From Aristolochia californica (lineage: Eukaryota; Streptophyta; Magnoliopsida; Piperales; Aristolochiaceae), in the NCBI GenBank assembly GCA_029961685.1, contig JARWKL010000010.1, positions 16,451,931 to 16,515,930 on the forward strand: a DNA stretch of 64,000 nucleotides, written 5' to 3'. Of the stretch, positions 9,962-22,690 are shown piece after piece. The notes under the pieces are model-generated. The model saw nothing but the letters and a program-made list of their open reading frames with translations. It was not told the DNA's origin and made no database searches. Made by a program: the position numbers and the translations under genes. How positions within the stretch are numbered: the first letter of the stretch is position 1; every line of letters starts with the position of its first letter.

Positions 9962-11439
9962 TGGGAGTGTAAAAACTCAAGTTTGGATTTCATAAAAAAT
10001 TGAACATCCAAAATGGAAAAGCACATAAGCTGACAGAGATAATTTAGAAAAGTATCTGTGATTTTTAAGGATAGGCAAAAACGGGGTTGTTTGGCTTTGG
10101 TAAAAATCCAACCACACGTTTACTTGAAAATTTAATTTTTTCTACTCAAAATTTTTGGATCATTAGGTCATTTGTATTCTGAGGATGTTTTTGGGATGCA
10201 TATCCACCACATTTAAAAAATGTAAGGATCAGTTAGAAGTCTCTTTCCTATAAAATTCCACCAAGCTAGTAGGGGTTGAGATAGTGGAATTTCCCAAACA
10301 TGGATAACAAAACTTTGGAGTTCATTTTGAGTGTGTGAAATAATTTTCTTCACATACATTTATTAAATGTTTCAAATTTTTTTGCATCCATCAACACTAA
10401 AATTTTCATTATGTTGTGATCTATTTGCCTTATATATTTTTTGTTTATGAGAACAATGGGAGAGTCAAAAGTCAAGTTTGGATTTGAAAAAAATTGAACA
10501 TCCAAAATGGAAATACACAAATGTTGAGAGAGATAATTCCAAGAAGTATCTTTGATTTTTAAGGATAGGTAAAAAGTGGGTTGTTTGGCTCTGGTAAATG
10601 TCCAACCACATGTTAAACTTGAGATTTTAATTTTTTCTACTCCTCCAAATTTTTGGATCATTAGGTCATTTGTATCCTCAAAATGTTTTTGGCATGCCTA
10701 TCCACCACATTTAAAACATGTTAGGATCAGTTAGAAGTCTCTTTCCTAAAAAATATCACCAAGCTATTCAGGGTTGTACTAGTGGAATTTCCAAAACATG
10801 GATAACAAAACTTTGGAGTTTATTTTTAGTGCGTGAAATAATTTTCTTCTCTTACATTTATTATAGTTTTCAAATTTTTTTGAATACATAAACTCTAAAA
10901 TTTTCATTTTGTTGTGATCTACTTGCCTTATATCTTTCTTGTTTACAAGAAAAATTGGAGAGTGAAAACTCAAGTTTGGATTTGAAAAAAAAATTGAACA
11001 TCCAAAATGGAAATACACAAATGCTGAGAGAGATAATTCCAAAAAGTATATCTGATTTTTAAGGATAGGAAAAAAGTGGGATGTTTGGCTCTGGTAAATA
11101 TCCAACCACACGTTAGCTTGAGAATGTAATTTTTTCTACTCCTTGAAATTTTTTGATCATCAGGTCATTTGCATCCTCAACATATTTCTGGCATGCATAT
11201 CCACAATATTTAAAACATGTGAGGATCAATTAGAAGTCTCTTTCCTATAAAATTCCACCATACTATTAGGGGTTATACTAGTGCAATTTCCAAAACATTA
11301 ATAACAAAACTTTGGAGTTCATTTTTAGTGCGTGAAATAATTTTCTTAACTTACATTTAATATAGTTTTCAAATTTTTTTGCATACATAAACTCTAAAAA
11401 TTTCATTTTTTTGTGGTCTTATATCTTTTTTGTTTATAA

Positions 11440-11450
11440 GAAAAATGGAA
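11440..11450. other. Internal ~60-bp deletion at an AAAATGG direct repeat
   Basis: The join reads AAGAAAAATGGAAATGCAC. In intact monomers AAAAATGGGAG and CAAAATGGAAATG lie about 60 bp apart, so the deletion is between two AAAATGG copies. The monomer step is 435 bp. Confidence 0.85.
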
Positions 11451-13227
11451 ATGCACAAATGTTGAGAGAGATAATTCCAAAAAGTTTCTGTGATATTGAA
11501 GGATAGGGAAAATATGGGTTGTTTGACTCTGTTAAATATCCAACTACACGTTAACTTGAGAATTTAATTTTTTCTACTCGAAATTTAAGGATCATTAGGT
11601 CATTTGCATCCTCAACGTGTTTCTGGCATGAATATCCACCACATTTAAAACATGTTAGGATAAGTTAGACGTCTCATTTTGATAAAATTCCACCAGGCTA
11701 TTAGGGGTTGTACTAGTGGAATTTCCCAAACATGGATAACAAAACTTTGGAGTTCATTTTTAGTGCATGAAATAATTTTCTTGACTTAAATTTATTATAG
11801 TTTTCAAAATTTTCTCATACATAAACTCTAAATTTTTCATATTATTGTGATCTATTTGCCTTATAACTTTTTTGTTTACGAGAAAAAAAGGGAGAGTGAA
11901 TACTCAAGTTTGGATTTGGAAAAAAACTGAACTTTCAAAATGGAAATGAACAAATGCTGAGAGAGATAATTCCAAAAATTATCTGTGATTTTTAAGGATA
12001 GGGAAAAAGTGAATTTTTTGGCTCTGGTAAATATCCAACCACATGTTAACTTGCGAATTTAATTTTTTCTACTCTTTTAAATTTTTGGATCATTAGGTCA
12101 TTTGCATCTTCAACTTGTTTCTAGCATGCATATCCACCACATTTAAAACATTTTAGGATCAGTTAGAAGTCCCTTTCCTATAAAATTCCACCAAGCTATT
12201 AGGGGTTGTACTAGTGGAATTTCCCAAACATGTATAACAAAACTTTGGAGTTCATTTTTAGTGCGTGAAATAATTTTCTTCACTTAAATTTATTATAGTT
12301 TTCAATTTTTTTGCATAAATAAACCCTAAAATATTCATTTTGTTTCGATCTATTTGCCTTATATCTTTTTTGTTTACGACAAAAATGGGAGAGTGAAAAC
12401 TCAAGTTTGGATTTGAAAAAAATTGAACTTCCAAAATGGAAATGCACAAATGCTAAGAGAGATAATTCCAAAAAGTATCTGTGATTTTTAAGGATAGGCA
12501 AAAAGTGGGTTGTTAGGCTCTGGTAACTATCCAACCTCAACTGAACTTCAGAATTTTATTTTTCTACTCCTTGAAATTTTTGGATCATTCGGTCATTTGT
12601 ATCTTCAACATGTTTTTGGCCTGCATATCCACCACATTTAAAACATGTTAGCATCAGTTAGCAGTCTCTTTCTTATAAAATTCCACCAAGCTATTAGTGG
12701 TTGTACTAGTGGAATTTCACCCAAACATGGATAACAATACTTTGAAGTTCATCTTTAGTGCGTTAAATAATTTGCTTCACTTAGATTTATTATAGTTTTC
12801 AAATTTTTTTGCATACAATAAACACTTAAATTTTCATTTTGTTGTGATCTATTTGCCTTAAATCCTTTTTGTTTACGAGAAAAATGGGAGAGTGAAAACT
12901 CAAGTTTGGATTTGATTAAAAATTGAACATCCAAAATGGAAATGCACAAATGCTGAGAGAGATAATTCCAAAAAGTATCTATGATTTTTAAGGATAGGCA
13001 AAAACTGGGTTGTTTGGCTTTGGTAATTATCCAACCACTTGTTCACTTGTGAATTTAATTTTTTCTACTCCTTGAAATTTGTGGATCATTTGGTCATTTG
13101 CATCCTCAACATGTTTCTAGCATGCATATCCACCACATTTCAAACATGTTAGGATCAGTTACAAGTCTCTTTCCTACAAAATTTCACCAAGGTATTAGGG
13201 GTTGTACCATTGGAATTTCCCAAACAC

Positions 13228-14218
13228 GGATAACAAAACTTTGGAGTTCATTTTTACTGCGTCAAATAATTTTCTTCACTTACATTTATTACAGTTTTCA
13301 ATTTTTTTTGCTTCCATCAACCCTAAAATTTTCATTATGTTTTGATTTATTTTTCGTATATCTTTTTTGTTTACGAGAAAAATGGGAGAGTGAAAACTCA
13401 AGTTTGGATTTGTTTAAAAATTAAACATCCAAAATGGAAATGCACAAATGCTGAGAGAGATAATTCCAAAAAGTATCTGTGATTTTTAAGGACTGGAAAA
13501 AACTGGGTTGTTTGGCTTTGTTAAATATCCAACCACACGCTAACTTCTGAATTTAATTTTTTCTACTCCTTGAAATTTTTTTATCATTAGGTCATTTGCA
13601 TCCTTAACCTGTTTCTGGCAAGCATATCCACCACAATTAAAAGATGTTAGGATCAGTTAGAAGTCTCTTTCTATAAAATTCCACCAAGCTATTAGGGGTT
13701 GTACTAGTGGAATTTCCCATACATGGATAACAAAACTTTGGAGTTCATTTTTAGTACGTGAAATAATTTTCTTCACTTACATTTATTATAGTTTTCAATT
13801 TTTTTTGCTTCCATCAACCCTAAAATTTTCATTATGTTTTGATCTATTTGCTTTATATTTTTTTTGTTTACAAGAAAAATGGGAGAGTGAAAACTCAAGT
13901 TCGGATTTGAGAAAAAATTGAACATAAAAAATGGAATGCACAGATGCTGAGAGAGATAATTCCAAAAAGTATCTTTGATTTTTAAGGATAGGCAAAAAGT
14001 GGGTTTATTGGCTCTGGTAAATATCCAACCTTACATAAACTTGAGAATTTTATTTTTTCTTCTCAAATTTTTTTTATCATTGGGTGATTTGCATCGTCAT
14101 AATGTTTCTGGCATGCATATGCACCACATTTAAAACATGTTAGGATTAGTTTGAAGTCTCTTTCCTATAAAATTTCACCAATCTATTAGGAGTTGTACGA
14201 GTGGAATTTCCCAAACAT
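13228..14218 (+). repeat. One-monomer tandem duplication in the left block
   Basis: The rare variants GCTTCCATCAACCC and ATTATGTTTTGAT occur at about 13310 and again at about 13807, 497 bp apart, while nearby monomers read GCATACATAAACTC. This points to a local one-unit duplication. Confidence 0.65.
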
Positions 14219-15179
14219 GGATAACAAAACTTTGGAGTTCATTTTTAGTGCGTGAAATAATTTTCTTCACGTACATTTATTTTAGTTTTCAAATTTTTTT
14301 GCATACATAAACTCTAAAATTTTCATTTTGTTGTGATCCATTTGCCTTATATCTTTTATGTTTACACGAAAAATCGGAGAGTGAAAACTAAAGTTTGGAA
14401 TTGAAAAAAAATTGAACATCCAAAATGGAAATGCACAAATGCTGAGAGAGATAATTCCAAAAAGCATCTATGATTTTTAAGGATAGGCAAAAATTGGTTG
14501 TTTGGCTCTAGTAAATATCCATCCACTCGTTAGCTTGAGAATGTAATTTTTTCTACTCCTTAAAATTTTTCAATCATCCGGTCATTTGCATCCGCAACAT
14601 ATTTCTGGCATGCATATCCACCACATTTAAAACATGTTAGGATCAGTTAGAAGTCTCTTTCCTATAAAATTGCACCAAGCTATTAGGGGTTGTACTAGTC
14701 GAATTTCCCAAACTAGGATAACCAAATTTTGGACTTCATTTTTAGTGCGTGAAATAATTTTCTTCACTTACATTTATTATAGTTTTCAATTTTTTTTTGC
14801 ATACATAAACTCTAAAATTTTCATTTCTTGTCATCTTATATCTTTTTTGTTTAGGAGAAAAATGGAAGAGTGAAAACTCAAGTTTGGAATTGAAAAAAAA
14901 TTGAACATCCAAAATGGAAATGCACAAATACTGAGAGAGATAATTGCAAAAAGTATCTGTGATTTTATTGGATAGGCAAAAAGTGGGTTGTTTGGCTATG
15001 GTAAATATCCTACCACACGTTAACTTGAGAATTTAATTTTTTTGTACTCCTTGAAATTTTAGGATCATTTGGTCATTTGCATCCTCAACATGTTTATGGC
15101 ATGCATATCCACGACATTTAAAACTTGTTAGGATCAGTTAGAAGTCTCTTTCCCATGAAATTCCCCCAAGCACTTAGGG

Positions 15180-15181
15180 GT
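15180..15181. other. Internal ~47-bp deletion removing the landmark
   Basis: CACTTAGGGG is followed directly by TTCATTTTTAATG. The TTGTACTAGTGGAATTTCCC segment and the GGATAACAAAACTTTGG landmark are missing, so two monomers span 945 bp from 14716 to 15661. Confidence 0.85.
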
Positions 15182-17661
15182 TCATTTTTAATGTGTGAAA
15201 TAATTTTCTTCACCTAGATTTATTATAGTTTTCAAATTTTTTTTACATATATAAACTCTAAAATTTTCTTTATGTTGTGATCTATTTGCCTTATATCTTT
15301 TTTCTTTATGACAAAAATGGGAGAATGAAAAATCAAGTTTGGATTTGAAAACAAAATTGAACATCTAAAAAGGAAATGCACAAATGCTGAGAATGATAAT
15401 TCCAAAAAGTATCTGTGATTTTTAAGGATAGGCGAAAAGTGGGTTGTTTGGCTCTGGTAAATATCCAACCACACGTTAACTTGAGAATTTAATTTTTTCC
15501 ACTCCTTGAAATTTTTGGATCATTAGGTCATTTGCATCCTCAACATGTTTCTTGCATGCATATCCACGACATTTAAAAATGTTAGGATCAGTTTGAAGTC
15601 TCTTTCCTATAAAATTCCACCAAGATATTAGGGGTTCTACTAGTGGAATTTCCCAAAAATTGATAACAAAACTTTGGAGTTCATTTTTAGTGCGTGAATA
15701 ATTTTCTTCACTTACATTTATTAGAGTTTTCAAATTTTTTTGCATACATATACTTTAAAATTTTAAATTTGTTGTGATTTATTTTCCTTACATATTTTTT
15801 GTTTACGAGAAAAATGGGAGAAAGAAAACTCAAGTTTGTATTTGAAAAAAAAATTGGACATCCAAAAAGGGAATGCACAAATGCTGAGAGAGATAATTCC
15901 AAAAAGTATATGTGATTTGTAAGGATTGGTAAAAGTGGGTTGTTTGGCTCTGGTAAATATCCAACCACACGTTAACTTGAGAATTTAAGTTTTCTTCTCC
16001 TTGAAATTTTTGGATCATTAGGTTATTTCCAGACTCAACATGTTACTGGCATGCATATCCACCATATTTAAAACATGTTAGGATCAGTTAGAAGTCTCTT
16101 TGCTATAAAATTCCACCAAGCTATTAGGGCTTGTACTAGTGGAATTTCCCAAACTTGTATAACAAAACTTTGGAGTTCATTTTTAGAGCGTGAAATATTT
16201 TTCTTCACTTACATTTATTATAGTTTTCAAATTGTTTTGCATACATAAACTCTAAAATTTTCATTTTGTTGCGATCTATTTGCCATATATCTTTTTTGTT
16301 TACGAGAAAAATGGGAGAGTGAAAACTCAAGTTTGGATTTGGAGAAAAATTGAACATCCAAAATGGAAATGCACAAATACTGAGAGAGATAATTCCAAAC
16401 AGGATCTATGATTTTTAAGGATAGGAAAAAAGTGGGTTGTTTGGCTCTGGCAAATATCCAATCACACGGTAACTTGAGAATTTAATTTTTTTCTACTCCT
16501 TGAAATTTTTGGTTCATTAGGTCATTTGCATCCTCAACATGTTTCTTGCATGCATATCCACCACATTTAAAACATCATAGGATCAGTTAGAAGTCTCTTT
16601 CCTTTAAAATTCCACCAAGCTATTAGGGGTTGTACAACTAGAATTTCCCAAACATGGAGAACAAAAATTTGGAGTTCATTTTTAGTCCGTGAAATAATTT
16701 TCTTCACTTACATTTATTATAGTTTTCAAATTTTTTTGCATACATAAACTCTAAAATTTGCATTTTGTTGTGATCTATTTGCCTTATATCCTTTTTGTAT
16801 ACGAGAAAAATGGGAGAGTGAAAACTCAAGTTTGGATTTGAAAAAAATTAACATCAAAATGGAAATGCACAAATGCTGAGAGAGGTAATTTCAAAAAGTA
16901 TCTGTGATTTTTAAGGATAGGCAAAAAGTTGGTTGTTTGGCTCTGGTAAATATCCAACCACACGTTAACTTGAGAATTTAATTTTTTCTAGTCTTTGAAA
17001 TATTTTGATGATTTGGTCATTTGCATCTTCAACATGTTTTTGGCATGCATATCCACTACATTTAAAACAAGTAAGGATCAGTTTCTCTATCCCATAAAAT
17101 TCCACCAAGATATTAGGGGTTGAACTAGTGGAATTTCCCAAATATGGATATCAAAACTTTGGAGTTCATTTTTAATGCGTGAAATAATTTTCTTCACTTA
17201 CATTTAGTATAGTTTTCAAATTTTTATGCATGCATAAACTCTAAAATTTTCATTTTGTTGTGAACTATTTTCCTTTCTATCTTTTTTGTTTAAGAGAAAA
17301 ACGGTAGAGTGAAAACTCACGTTTGGATTTGAAAAAAAATTGAACATCCAAAATGGAAATGCACAAATGCTAAGAGTGATAATTTCAAAAAGTAACTGTG
17401 ATTTTTCAGGATAGGCAAAAAGTGGGTTGTTTGGCTCTGGTAAATATCCAACCACATGTTAACTTGAGAATTTAATTTCTTCTACTCCTTGAAATTTTTG
17501 AATCATTATGTAATTTGCATCCTCAAAAATTTTTTGGCATGCATACCCACCTCATGTAAAACATGTTAGGATCAGTTAGGATACTCTTTCCTATAAAATT
17601 CCACCAAGCTATTATTGGTTGTACTAGGGAATTTCCCAAACATGGATAACAAAACTTTGGA

Positions 17662-17668
17662 GTTTTAT
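17662..17668. other. Internal ~46-bp deletion in a satellite monomer
   Basis: CTTTGGAGTT runs into TTATAATTTTTTTCC; the CATTTTTAGTGCGTG to CATTTATTATAG part is missing. The monomer step is 451 bp. Confidence 0.8.
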
Positions 17669-20600
17669 AATTTTTTTCCATACATAAACTCTACAATTTT
17701 CATTTTGTTGTGATCTATTTGCATGATATCTTTTTTGTTTACGAGAAAAATGGGAGAGTGAAAACTCAAGTCTGGATTTGAAAAAAAATTGAACATCAAA
17801 AATGGAAATGCACAAATACTGAGAGAGATAATTCCAAAAAGTATCTGTGATTTTTAAGGATAGGCAAAAAGTGGGTTGTTTGTTTCTGGTAAATCTCCAA
17901 GCACACGTTAACTTCAAAATTTAATTTTTTCTACTCCTTGAAATTTTTGGATCATTTTGGTCATTTGCATTTTCAACATGTTTCTGGCATGCATATCCAC
18001 CACATTTAAAACATGTTAGGATCATTTAGAAGTCTCTTTCTTATAAAATTCCACCAAGCTATTAGGGGTTATACTAGTGAAATTTCCCAAACATGGATAA
18101 CAAAACTTGGGAGTACATTTTTAGTGCGTGAAATAATTTTCTTCACTTACATTTATTATAGTTTTCAAATTTTTTGCATACAAAAACTCTAAAATTTTTA
18201 TTTTTTTGTGATCTATTTGCCTTTATATCTTTTTTGTTTACGAGAATAATGGGAGAGTGAAAACTTAAGTTTTGATTGGAAACAAAATTGAAAATCCAAA
18301 ATGGAAATGTACAAATGCTGAGGGAAATAATTCAGAAAAGTATCTGGGAATTTTAAGGCTAGGACAAAAGTGGGTTGTTTGGCTCAGGTAAATATCCAAC
18401 CACACATTAACTTGATAATTTAATTTTTTCTACTCGAAATTTTTGGATCATTAGGTCAGTTGCATCCTCAACATGTTTCTGGCATGCATATCCACCACAT
18501 TTAAAACATGTTTGGATCAGTTAGAAGTCTCTTTCCTATAACATTTCAACAAGCTATTAGGGTTTTACAAGTGGAATTTCCCAAACATGGATAACAAAAC
18601 TTTGGAGTTCATTTTTAGTGCGTGAAATATTATTCTTCACTTACATTTATTATTGTTTTGAAATTTTTTTTATACATAAACTCTTAGATTTTCATTTTTT
18701 TGTGATCCATTATCCTTATAGCTTTTTGGTTTGCAAGAAAATGGGAGAGTGAAAACTCAAGTTTGGATTTGGAAACAAATTGAACATCCAAAATGGAAAT
18801 GCACAAATGCTAAGAGTGATGATTCCAAAATGTATCTGTTATTTTAAAGGATAGGCAATAATTGGGTTGTTTGGCTCTGGTAATTATCCAATCACACGTT
18901 AACTTGAGAATTTAATTTTTTCTACTCCTTGAAATTTTTGGATCATTAGGTCATTTGCATCTTCAACATGTTTCTGGCATGCATAACCACCCCATTTAAA
19001 ACATGTGTAGGATCAGTTTGAAATCTCTGTCCCATAAAATTCCACCAAGATATTAGGGGTTGTACTAGTGGAATTTCCCAAACATGGATAACAAAACTTT
19101 GGAGTTCATTTTTATTGCATGAAATAATTTTCTTCACTTATATTTATTAGAGTTTTTAAATTTTTATGCATCCATAAACTCTAAAATTTTAATTTTATTG
19201 TGAACTATTTGCCTTTAAATCTTTTTTGCTTACGAGAAAAATGGTAGAGTGAAAACTCACATTTGGATTTGAAAAAAATTGAATATCAAAAATAGAAATG
19301 CACAAATGTTGAGAGAGATAATTCCAAAAAGTAACTGTGATTTTTAAGGATAGGCAAAAGTGGGTTGTTTTGCTCTGGTAAATATCCAATCACACGTTAA
19401 CTTGGGAATTTAATTTTTTTGACTCCTTGAAATTCTTGAATCATTAGGTCATTTGCTTCCTCAACATGTTTCTGGCATGCATATCCACCACATTTAAAAC
19501 ATGTTTGGATCAGTTAGAAGTCTCTTTCTTATAAAATTCCACCAAGCTATTAGGGGTTGTACTAGTGGAATTTCCCAAACATCGATAACAACACTGTGGA
19601 GTTCATTTTTAGTGCGCAAAATAATTTTCTATACTTACATTTATTATAGTTTTCAAATTTTTTTGCATACATAAACACTAAACTTTTAATTTTTTTGTGA
19701 TCTATTTGCCTTATCTCGTTTTTGTTTACGAGAACAATGGGAGAGTGAAAGATCAAGTTTGGATTTGAAAAAAATTGAACATCCAAAATGGAAATGCACA
19801 AATGTTGGGAGAGATAATTCCAAAAAGCATCTATGATTTTAAAGGAAAGGCAAAAAGTGGGTTGTTTCGATCTGGAAAATATCCAAACACACGTTAACTT
19901 GAGAATTTAATTTTTTCTAATCCTTGAATTTTTTGGATCATTAGGTCATTTGTAGCCTCAACATGTTTCTGGTGTGCATATCCACCACATTTAAAACAAG
20001 TTAGGATCTTTTAGAAGTCTCTTTCCTATAAAATTCCACCAAGCTATTAGGAGTTTTACTAGTGGAATTTCCCAAACCTGGTTAACAAATCTTTGGAGTT
20101 CATTTTTAGTGCGTGAAATAATTTTCTTCACTTACATTTATTTTAGTTTTCAAATTTTTTAGCATACATAAACTCTAAAATTTTCATTTTGTTGTGATCT
20201 ATTTGCATGATATCTTTTTTGTTTTGAAGAAAAATGGGAGAGTGAAAACTAAAGTTTTGATTTGAAAAAAATTTGAACATCCAAATGGAAATGCACAAAT
20301 GCTGAGAGAGATAATTCCAAAAAGTATCTGTGATTTTTTAAGGATAGGCAAAAAGTGGGTTGTTTGGCTTTGCTTAATATTCAACCACACGTTAACTTGA
20401 GAATTTAATTTTTTCTACTCGAAATTTTTGGATCTTTAGGTAATTTGCATCTTCGACATGTTTCTGGCATGCATAACAACAACATTTAAAACATGTTAGG
20501 ATCAGTTAGAAGTCATTTTCCTATAAAATTCCACCAAGCTATTAGGGTTGTATTAGTCGAATTTCCCAAACATGGATAACAAAACTTTGGAGGTCATTTT

Positions 20601-20699
20601 TAGTGCGGGAAATAATTTTCTTCACTTACATTTATTATTGTTTTCAAATTTTTTTGCAAACATAAACTATTAAATTATCTTTTTGTTGTGATCTATTTG

Positions 20700-22690
20700 C
20701 CTTATATCTTTTTTGTTTACGAGAAAAATGGGAGAGAGAAAACTCAAGTTTGGATTTGAAAAGAAATTGAACATCCAAAATGGAAATGCACAAATGCTAA
20801 GAGAGATATTTCCAAAAAGCACCTGTGATTTTTAAGGATAGGCAAAAAGTGGGTTGTTTGGCTCTTGTAAATATCCAACCACACGTTAACTTGAGAATTT
20901 AATTTTTTTCTACTGCTAGAAATTTTTGGATCATTAGGTCATATGCATCTTCAACATGTTTCTGGCATGCATATCCACCAAATTTAAAACATGTTAGGAT
21001 CAGTTAGAAGGCTCTTTCGTATAAAATTCCACCAAGCTATTAGGGGTTGTACTAGTGGAATTTCCGAACGTGGATAACAAAACTTTGGAGTTCATTTTTA
21101 GTGCGTGAAATAATTTTCTTCACTTACATTTGTTATAGTTTTCATTTTTTTTTGCATATATAAACTCTAAAATTTTTATTTTGTTGTGATCTATTTGCCT
21201 TATATTTTTATTTACAAGAAAATGGGAGAGCGAAAACTCAAGTTTGGATTTGAAAAAAAATTGAACATCCAAAATGGAAATGAACAAATGCTGAGAGAGA
21301 TAATACCAAAAAGTATCTGTGATTTTTAAGGATTGGCAAAAAGTGGGTTGTTTGGCTCTGGTAATAATTCAACCACACGTTAACTTGAGAATTTAATTTT
21401 TTCTTCTCCTTAAAATTTTTGGATCATTAGGTCATTTGCATCCTGAACATGTTTCTGGCTTGCATATCCACCAAAACATGTTGGGATCAGTTAGAAGTCT
21501 CTTTCCTATAAAATTCCACCAAGCTATTAGAGGTTGTACTAATGGAATTTCCCAAACATGGATAACAAAACTTTGGAGTTCATTGTTTCTGCGTGATATA
21601 ATTTTCTTCACTTACATTTATTATAGTTTTTAAATTTTTTTGCATACATAATTTCTAAAATTTTCATTTTGTTGTGATCTTGTTGCCTTATAACTTTTTT
21701 GTTTACGAGAAAAATGGGAGAGTGAAAACCCAAGTTTGGATTTGAAAGAAGATTGAACATCTAAAATTGTAATGCACAAATGCTGACAGAGATAATTGAA
21801 AAAAGTATATGTGATTTTTAAGGATAGGCAAAATGTGGGTGATTTGGCTCTGGTAAATATCCAACCACACGTTAACTTGAGAATTTAATTTTTTCTACTC
21901 CTTGAAATTTTGGGATCAATAGGTCATTTGCATCTTCAACATGTTTCTAGTATGCATATCCAACACATTTTAAAAAATCCTCGGATCAATTACAAGTCTC
22001 TTTCCTATAAAATTCCACCAAGCCATTAGGGGTTGTACTAGTGGAATTTCCCAAACATGGATAACAAAACTTTGGAGTTTATTTTTAGTGTGTGAAATAA
22101 TTTTCTTCACTTAAATTTATCATATATTTCAAATTTATTTGCAAACATAATCTCTAAAATTTTCATTTTGCTGTGATCTTTTTGCCTTTTATCTTTTTTG
22201 TTTACGAGAAAAATGGGAGAGTGATAAATCAAGTTTGGATTTGAAAAAAAATTGAACATCCAAAATAGGAATTGACAAATGCTGACAGAGATAATTCCAA
22301 AAAGTATATGTGATTTTTAAGGATAGGCAAAAAGTGGGTTGTTTGGATCTGGTAAATATCCATCCACACGTTAACTTGAGAATTTAATTTTTTCTACTCC
22401 TTGAAATTCTTGGATCATTTGCTCTTTTGCATCCTCAACATGTTTCTGCCATACATATCCACCACATTTAAAACAAGTTAGGATCAGTTAGAAGTCTCTT
22501 TCCTATAAAATTCCACAAAGCTATTAGGGGTTGTACTTGTGGAATTTCCCAAACATGGATAACAAAACTGTGGAGTTCATTTTTAGTGCATGAAATAATT
22601 TTCTTCACTTACATTTATTATAGTTTTCAAATTTTTTTGCATACATAAACTCCAAAATTTTTATTTTTTTGTGATCTATTTGCCTTATAT
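20700..22690 (+). repeat. Four-monomer duplication, copy 1
   Basis: This ~1982-bp block is followed directly by a near copy. Shared rare variants are AGAGATATTTCCAAAAAGCAC (20801), CTCTTTCGTATAAAATT (21012), TATATTTTTATTTAC with GAAAATGGG (about 21203), CCACCAAAACATGTTGGGATC (about 21468), AGAGGTTGTACTA, AACATCTAAAATTGTAA, GGGTGATTTGG, GGGATCAATAGG and GATAAATCAAG. Variants on either side do not match, which sets the borders. Confidence 0.8.

Noticed and set aside
13098..13424. Plus-strand open frames in the satellite, for example MHPQHVSSMHIHH... and MLGSVRSLFP...
   Set aside because: These are the forward-strand echo of the same monomer segment, broken in most copies, and overlap minus-strand frames.
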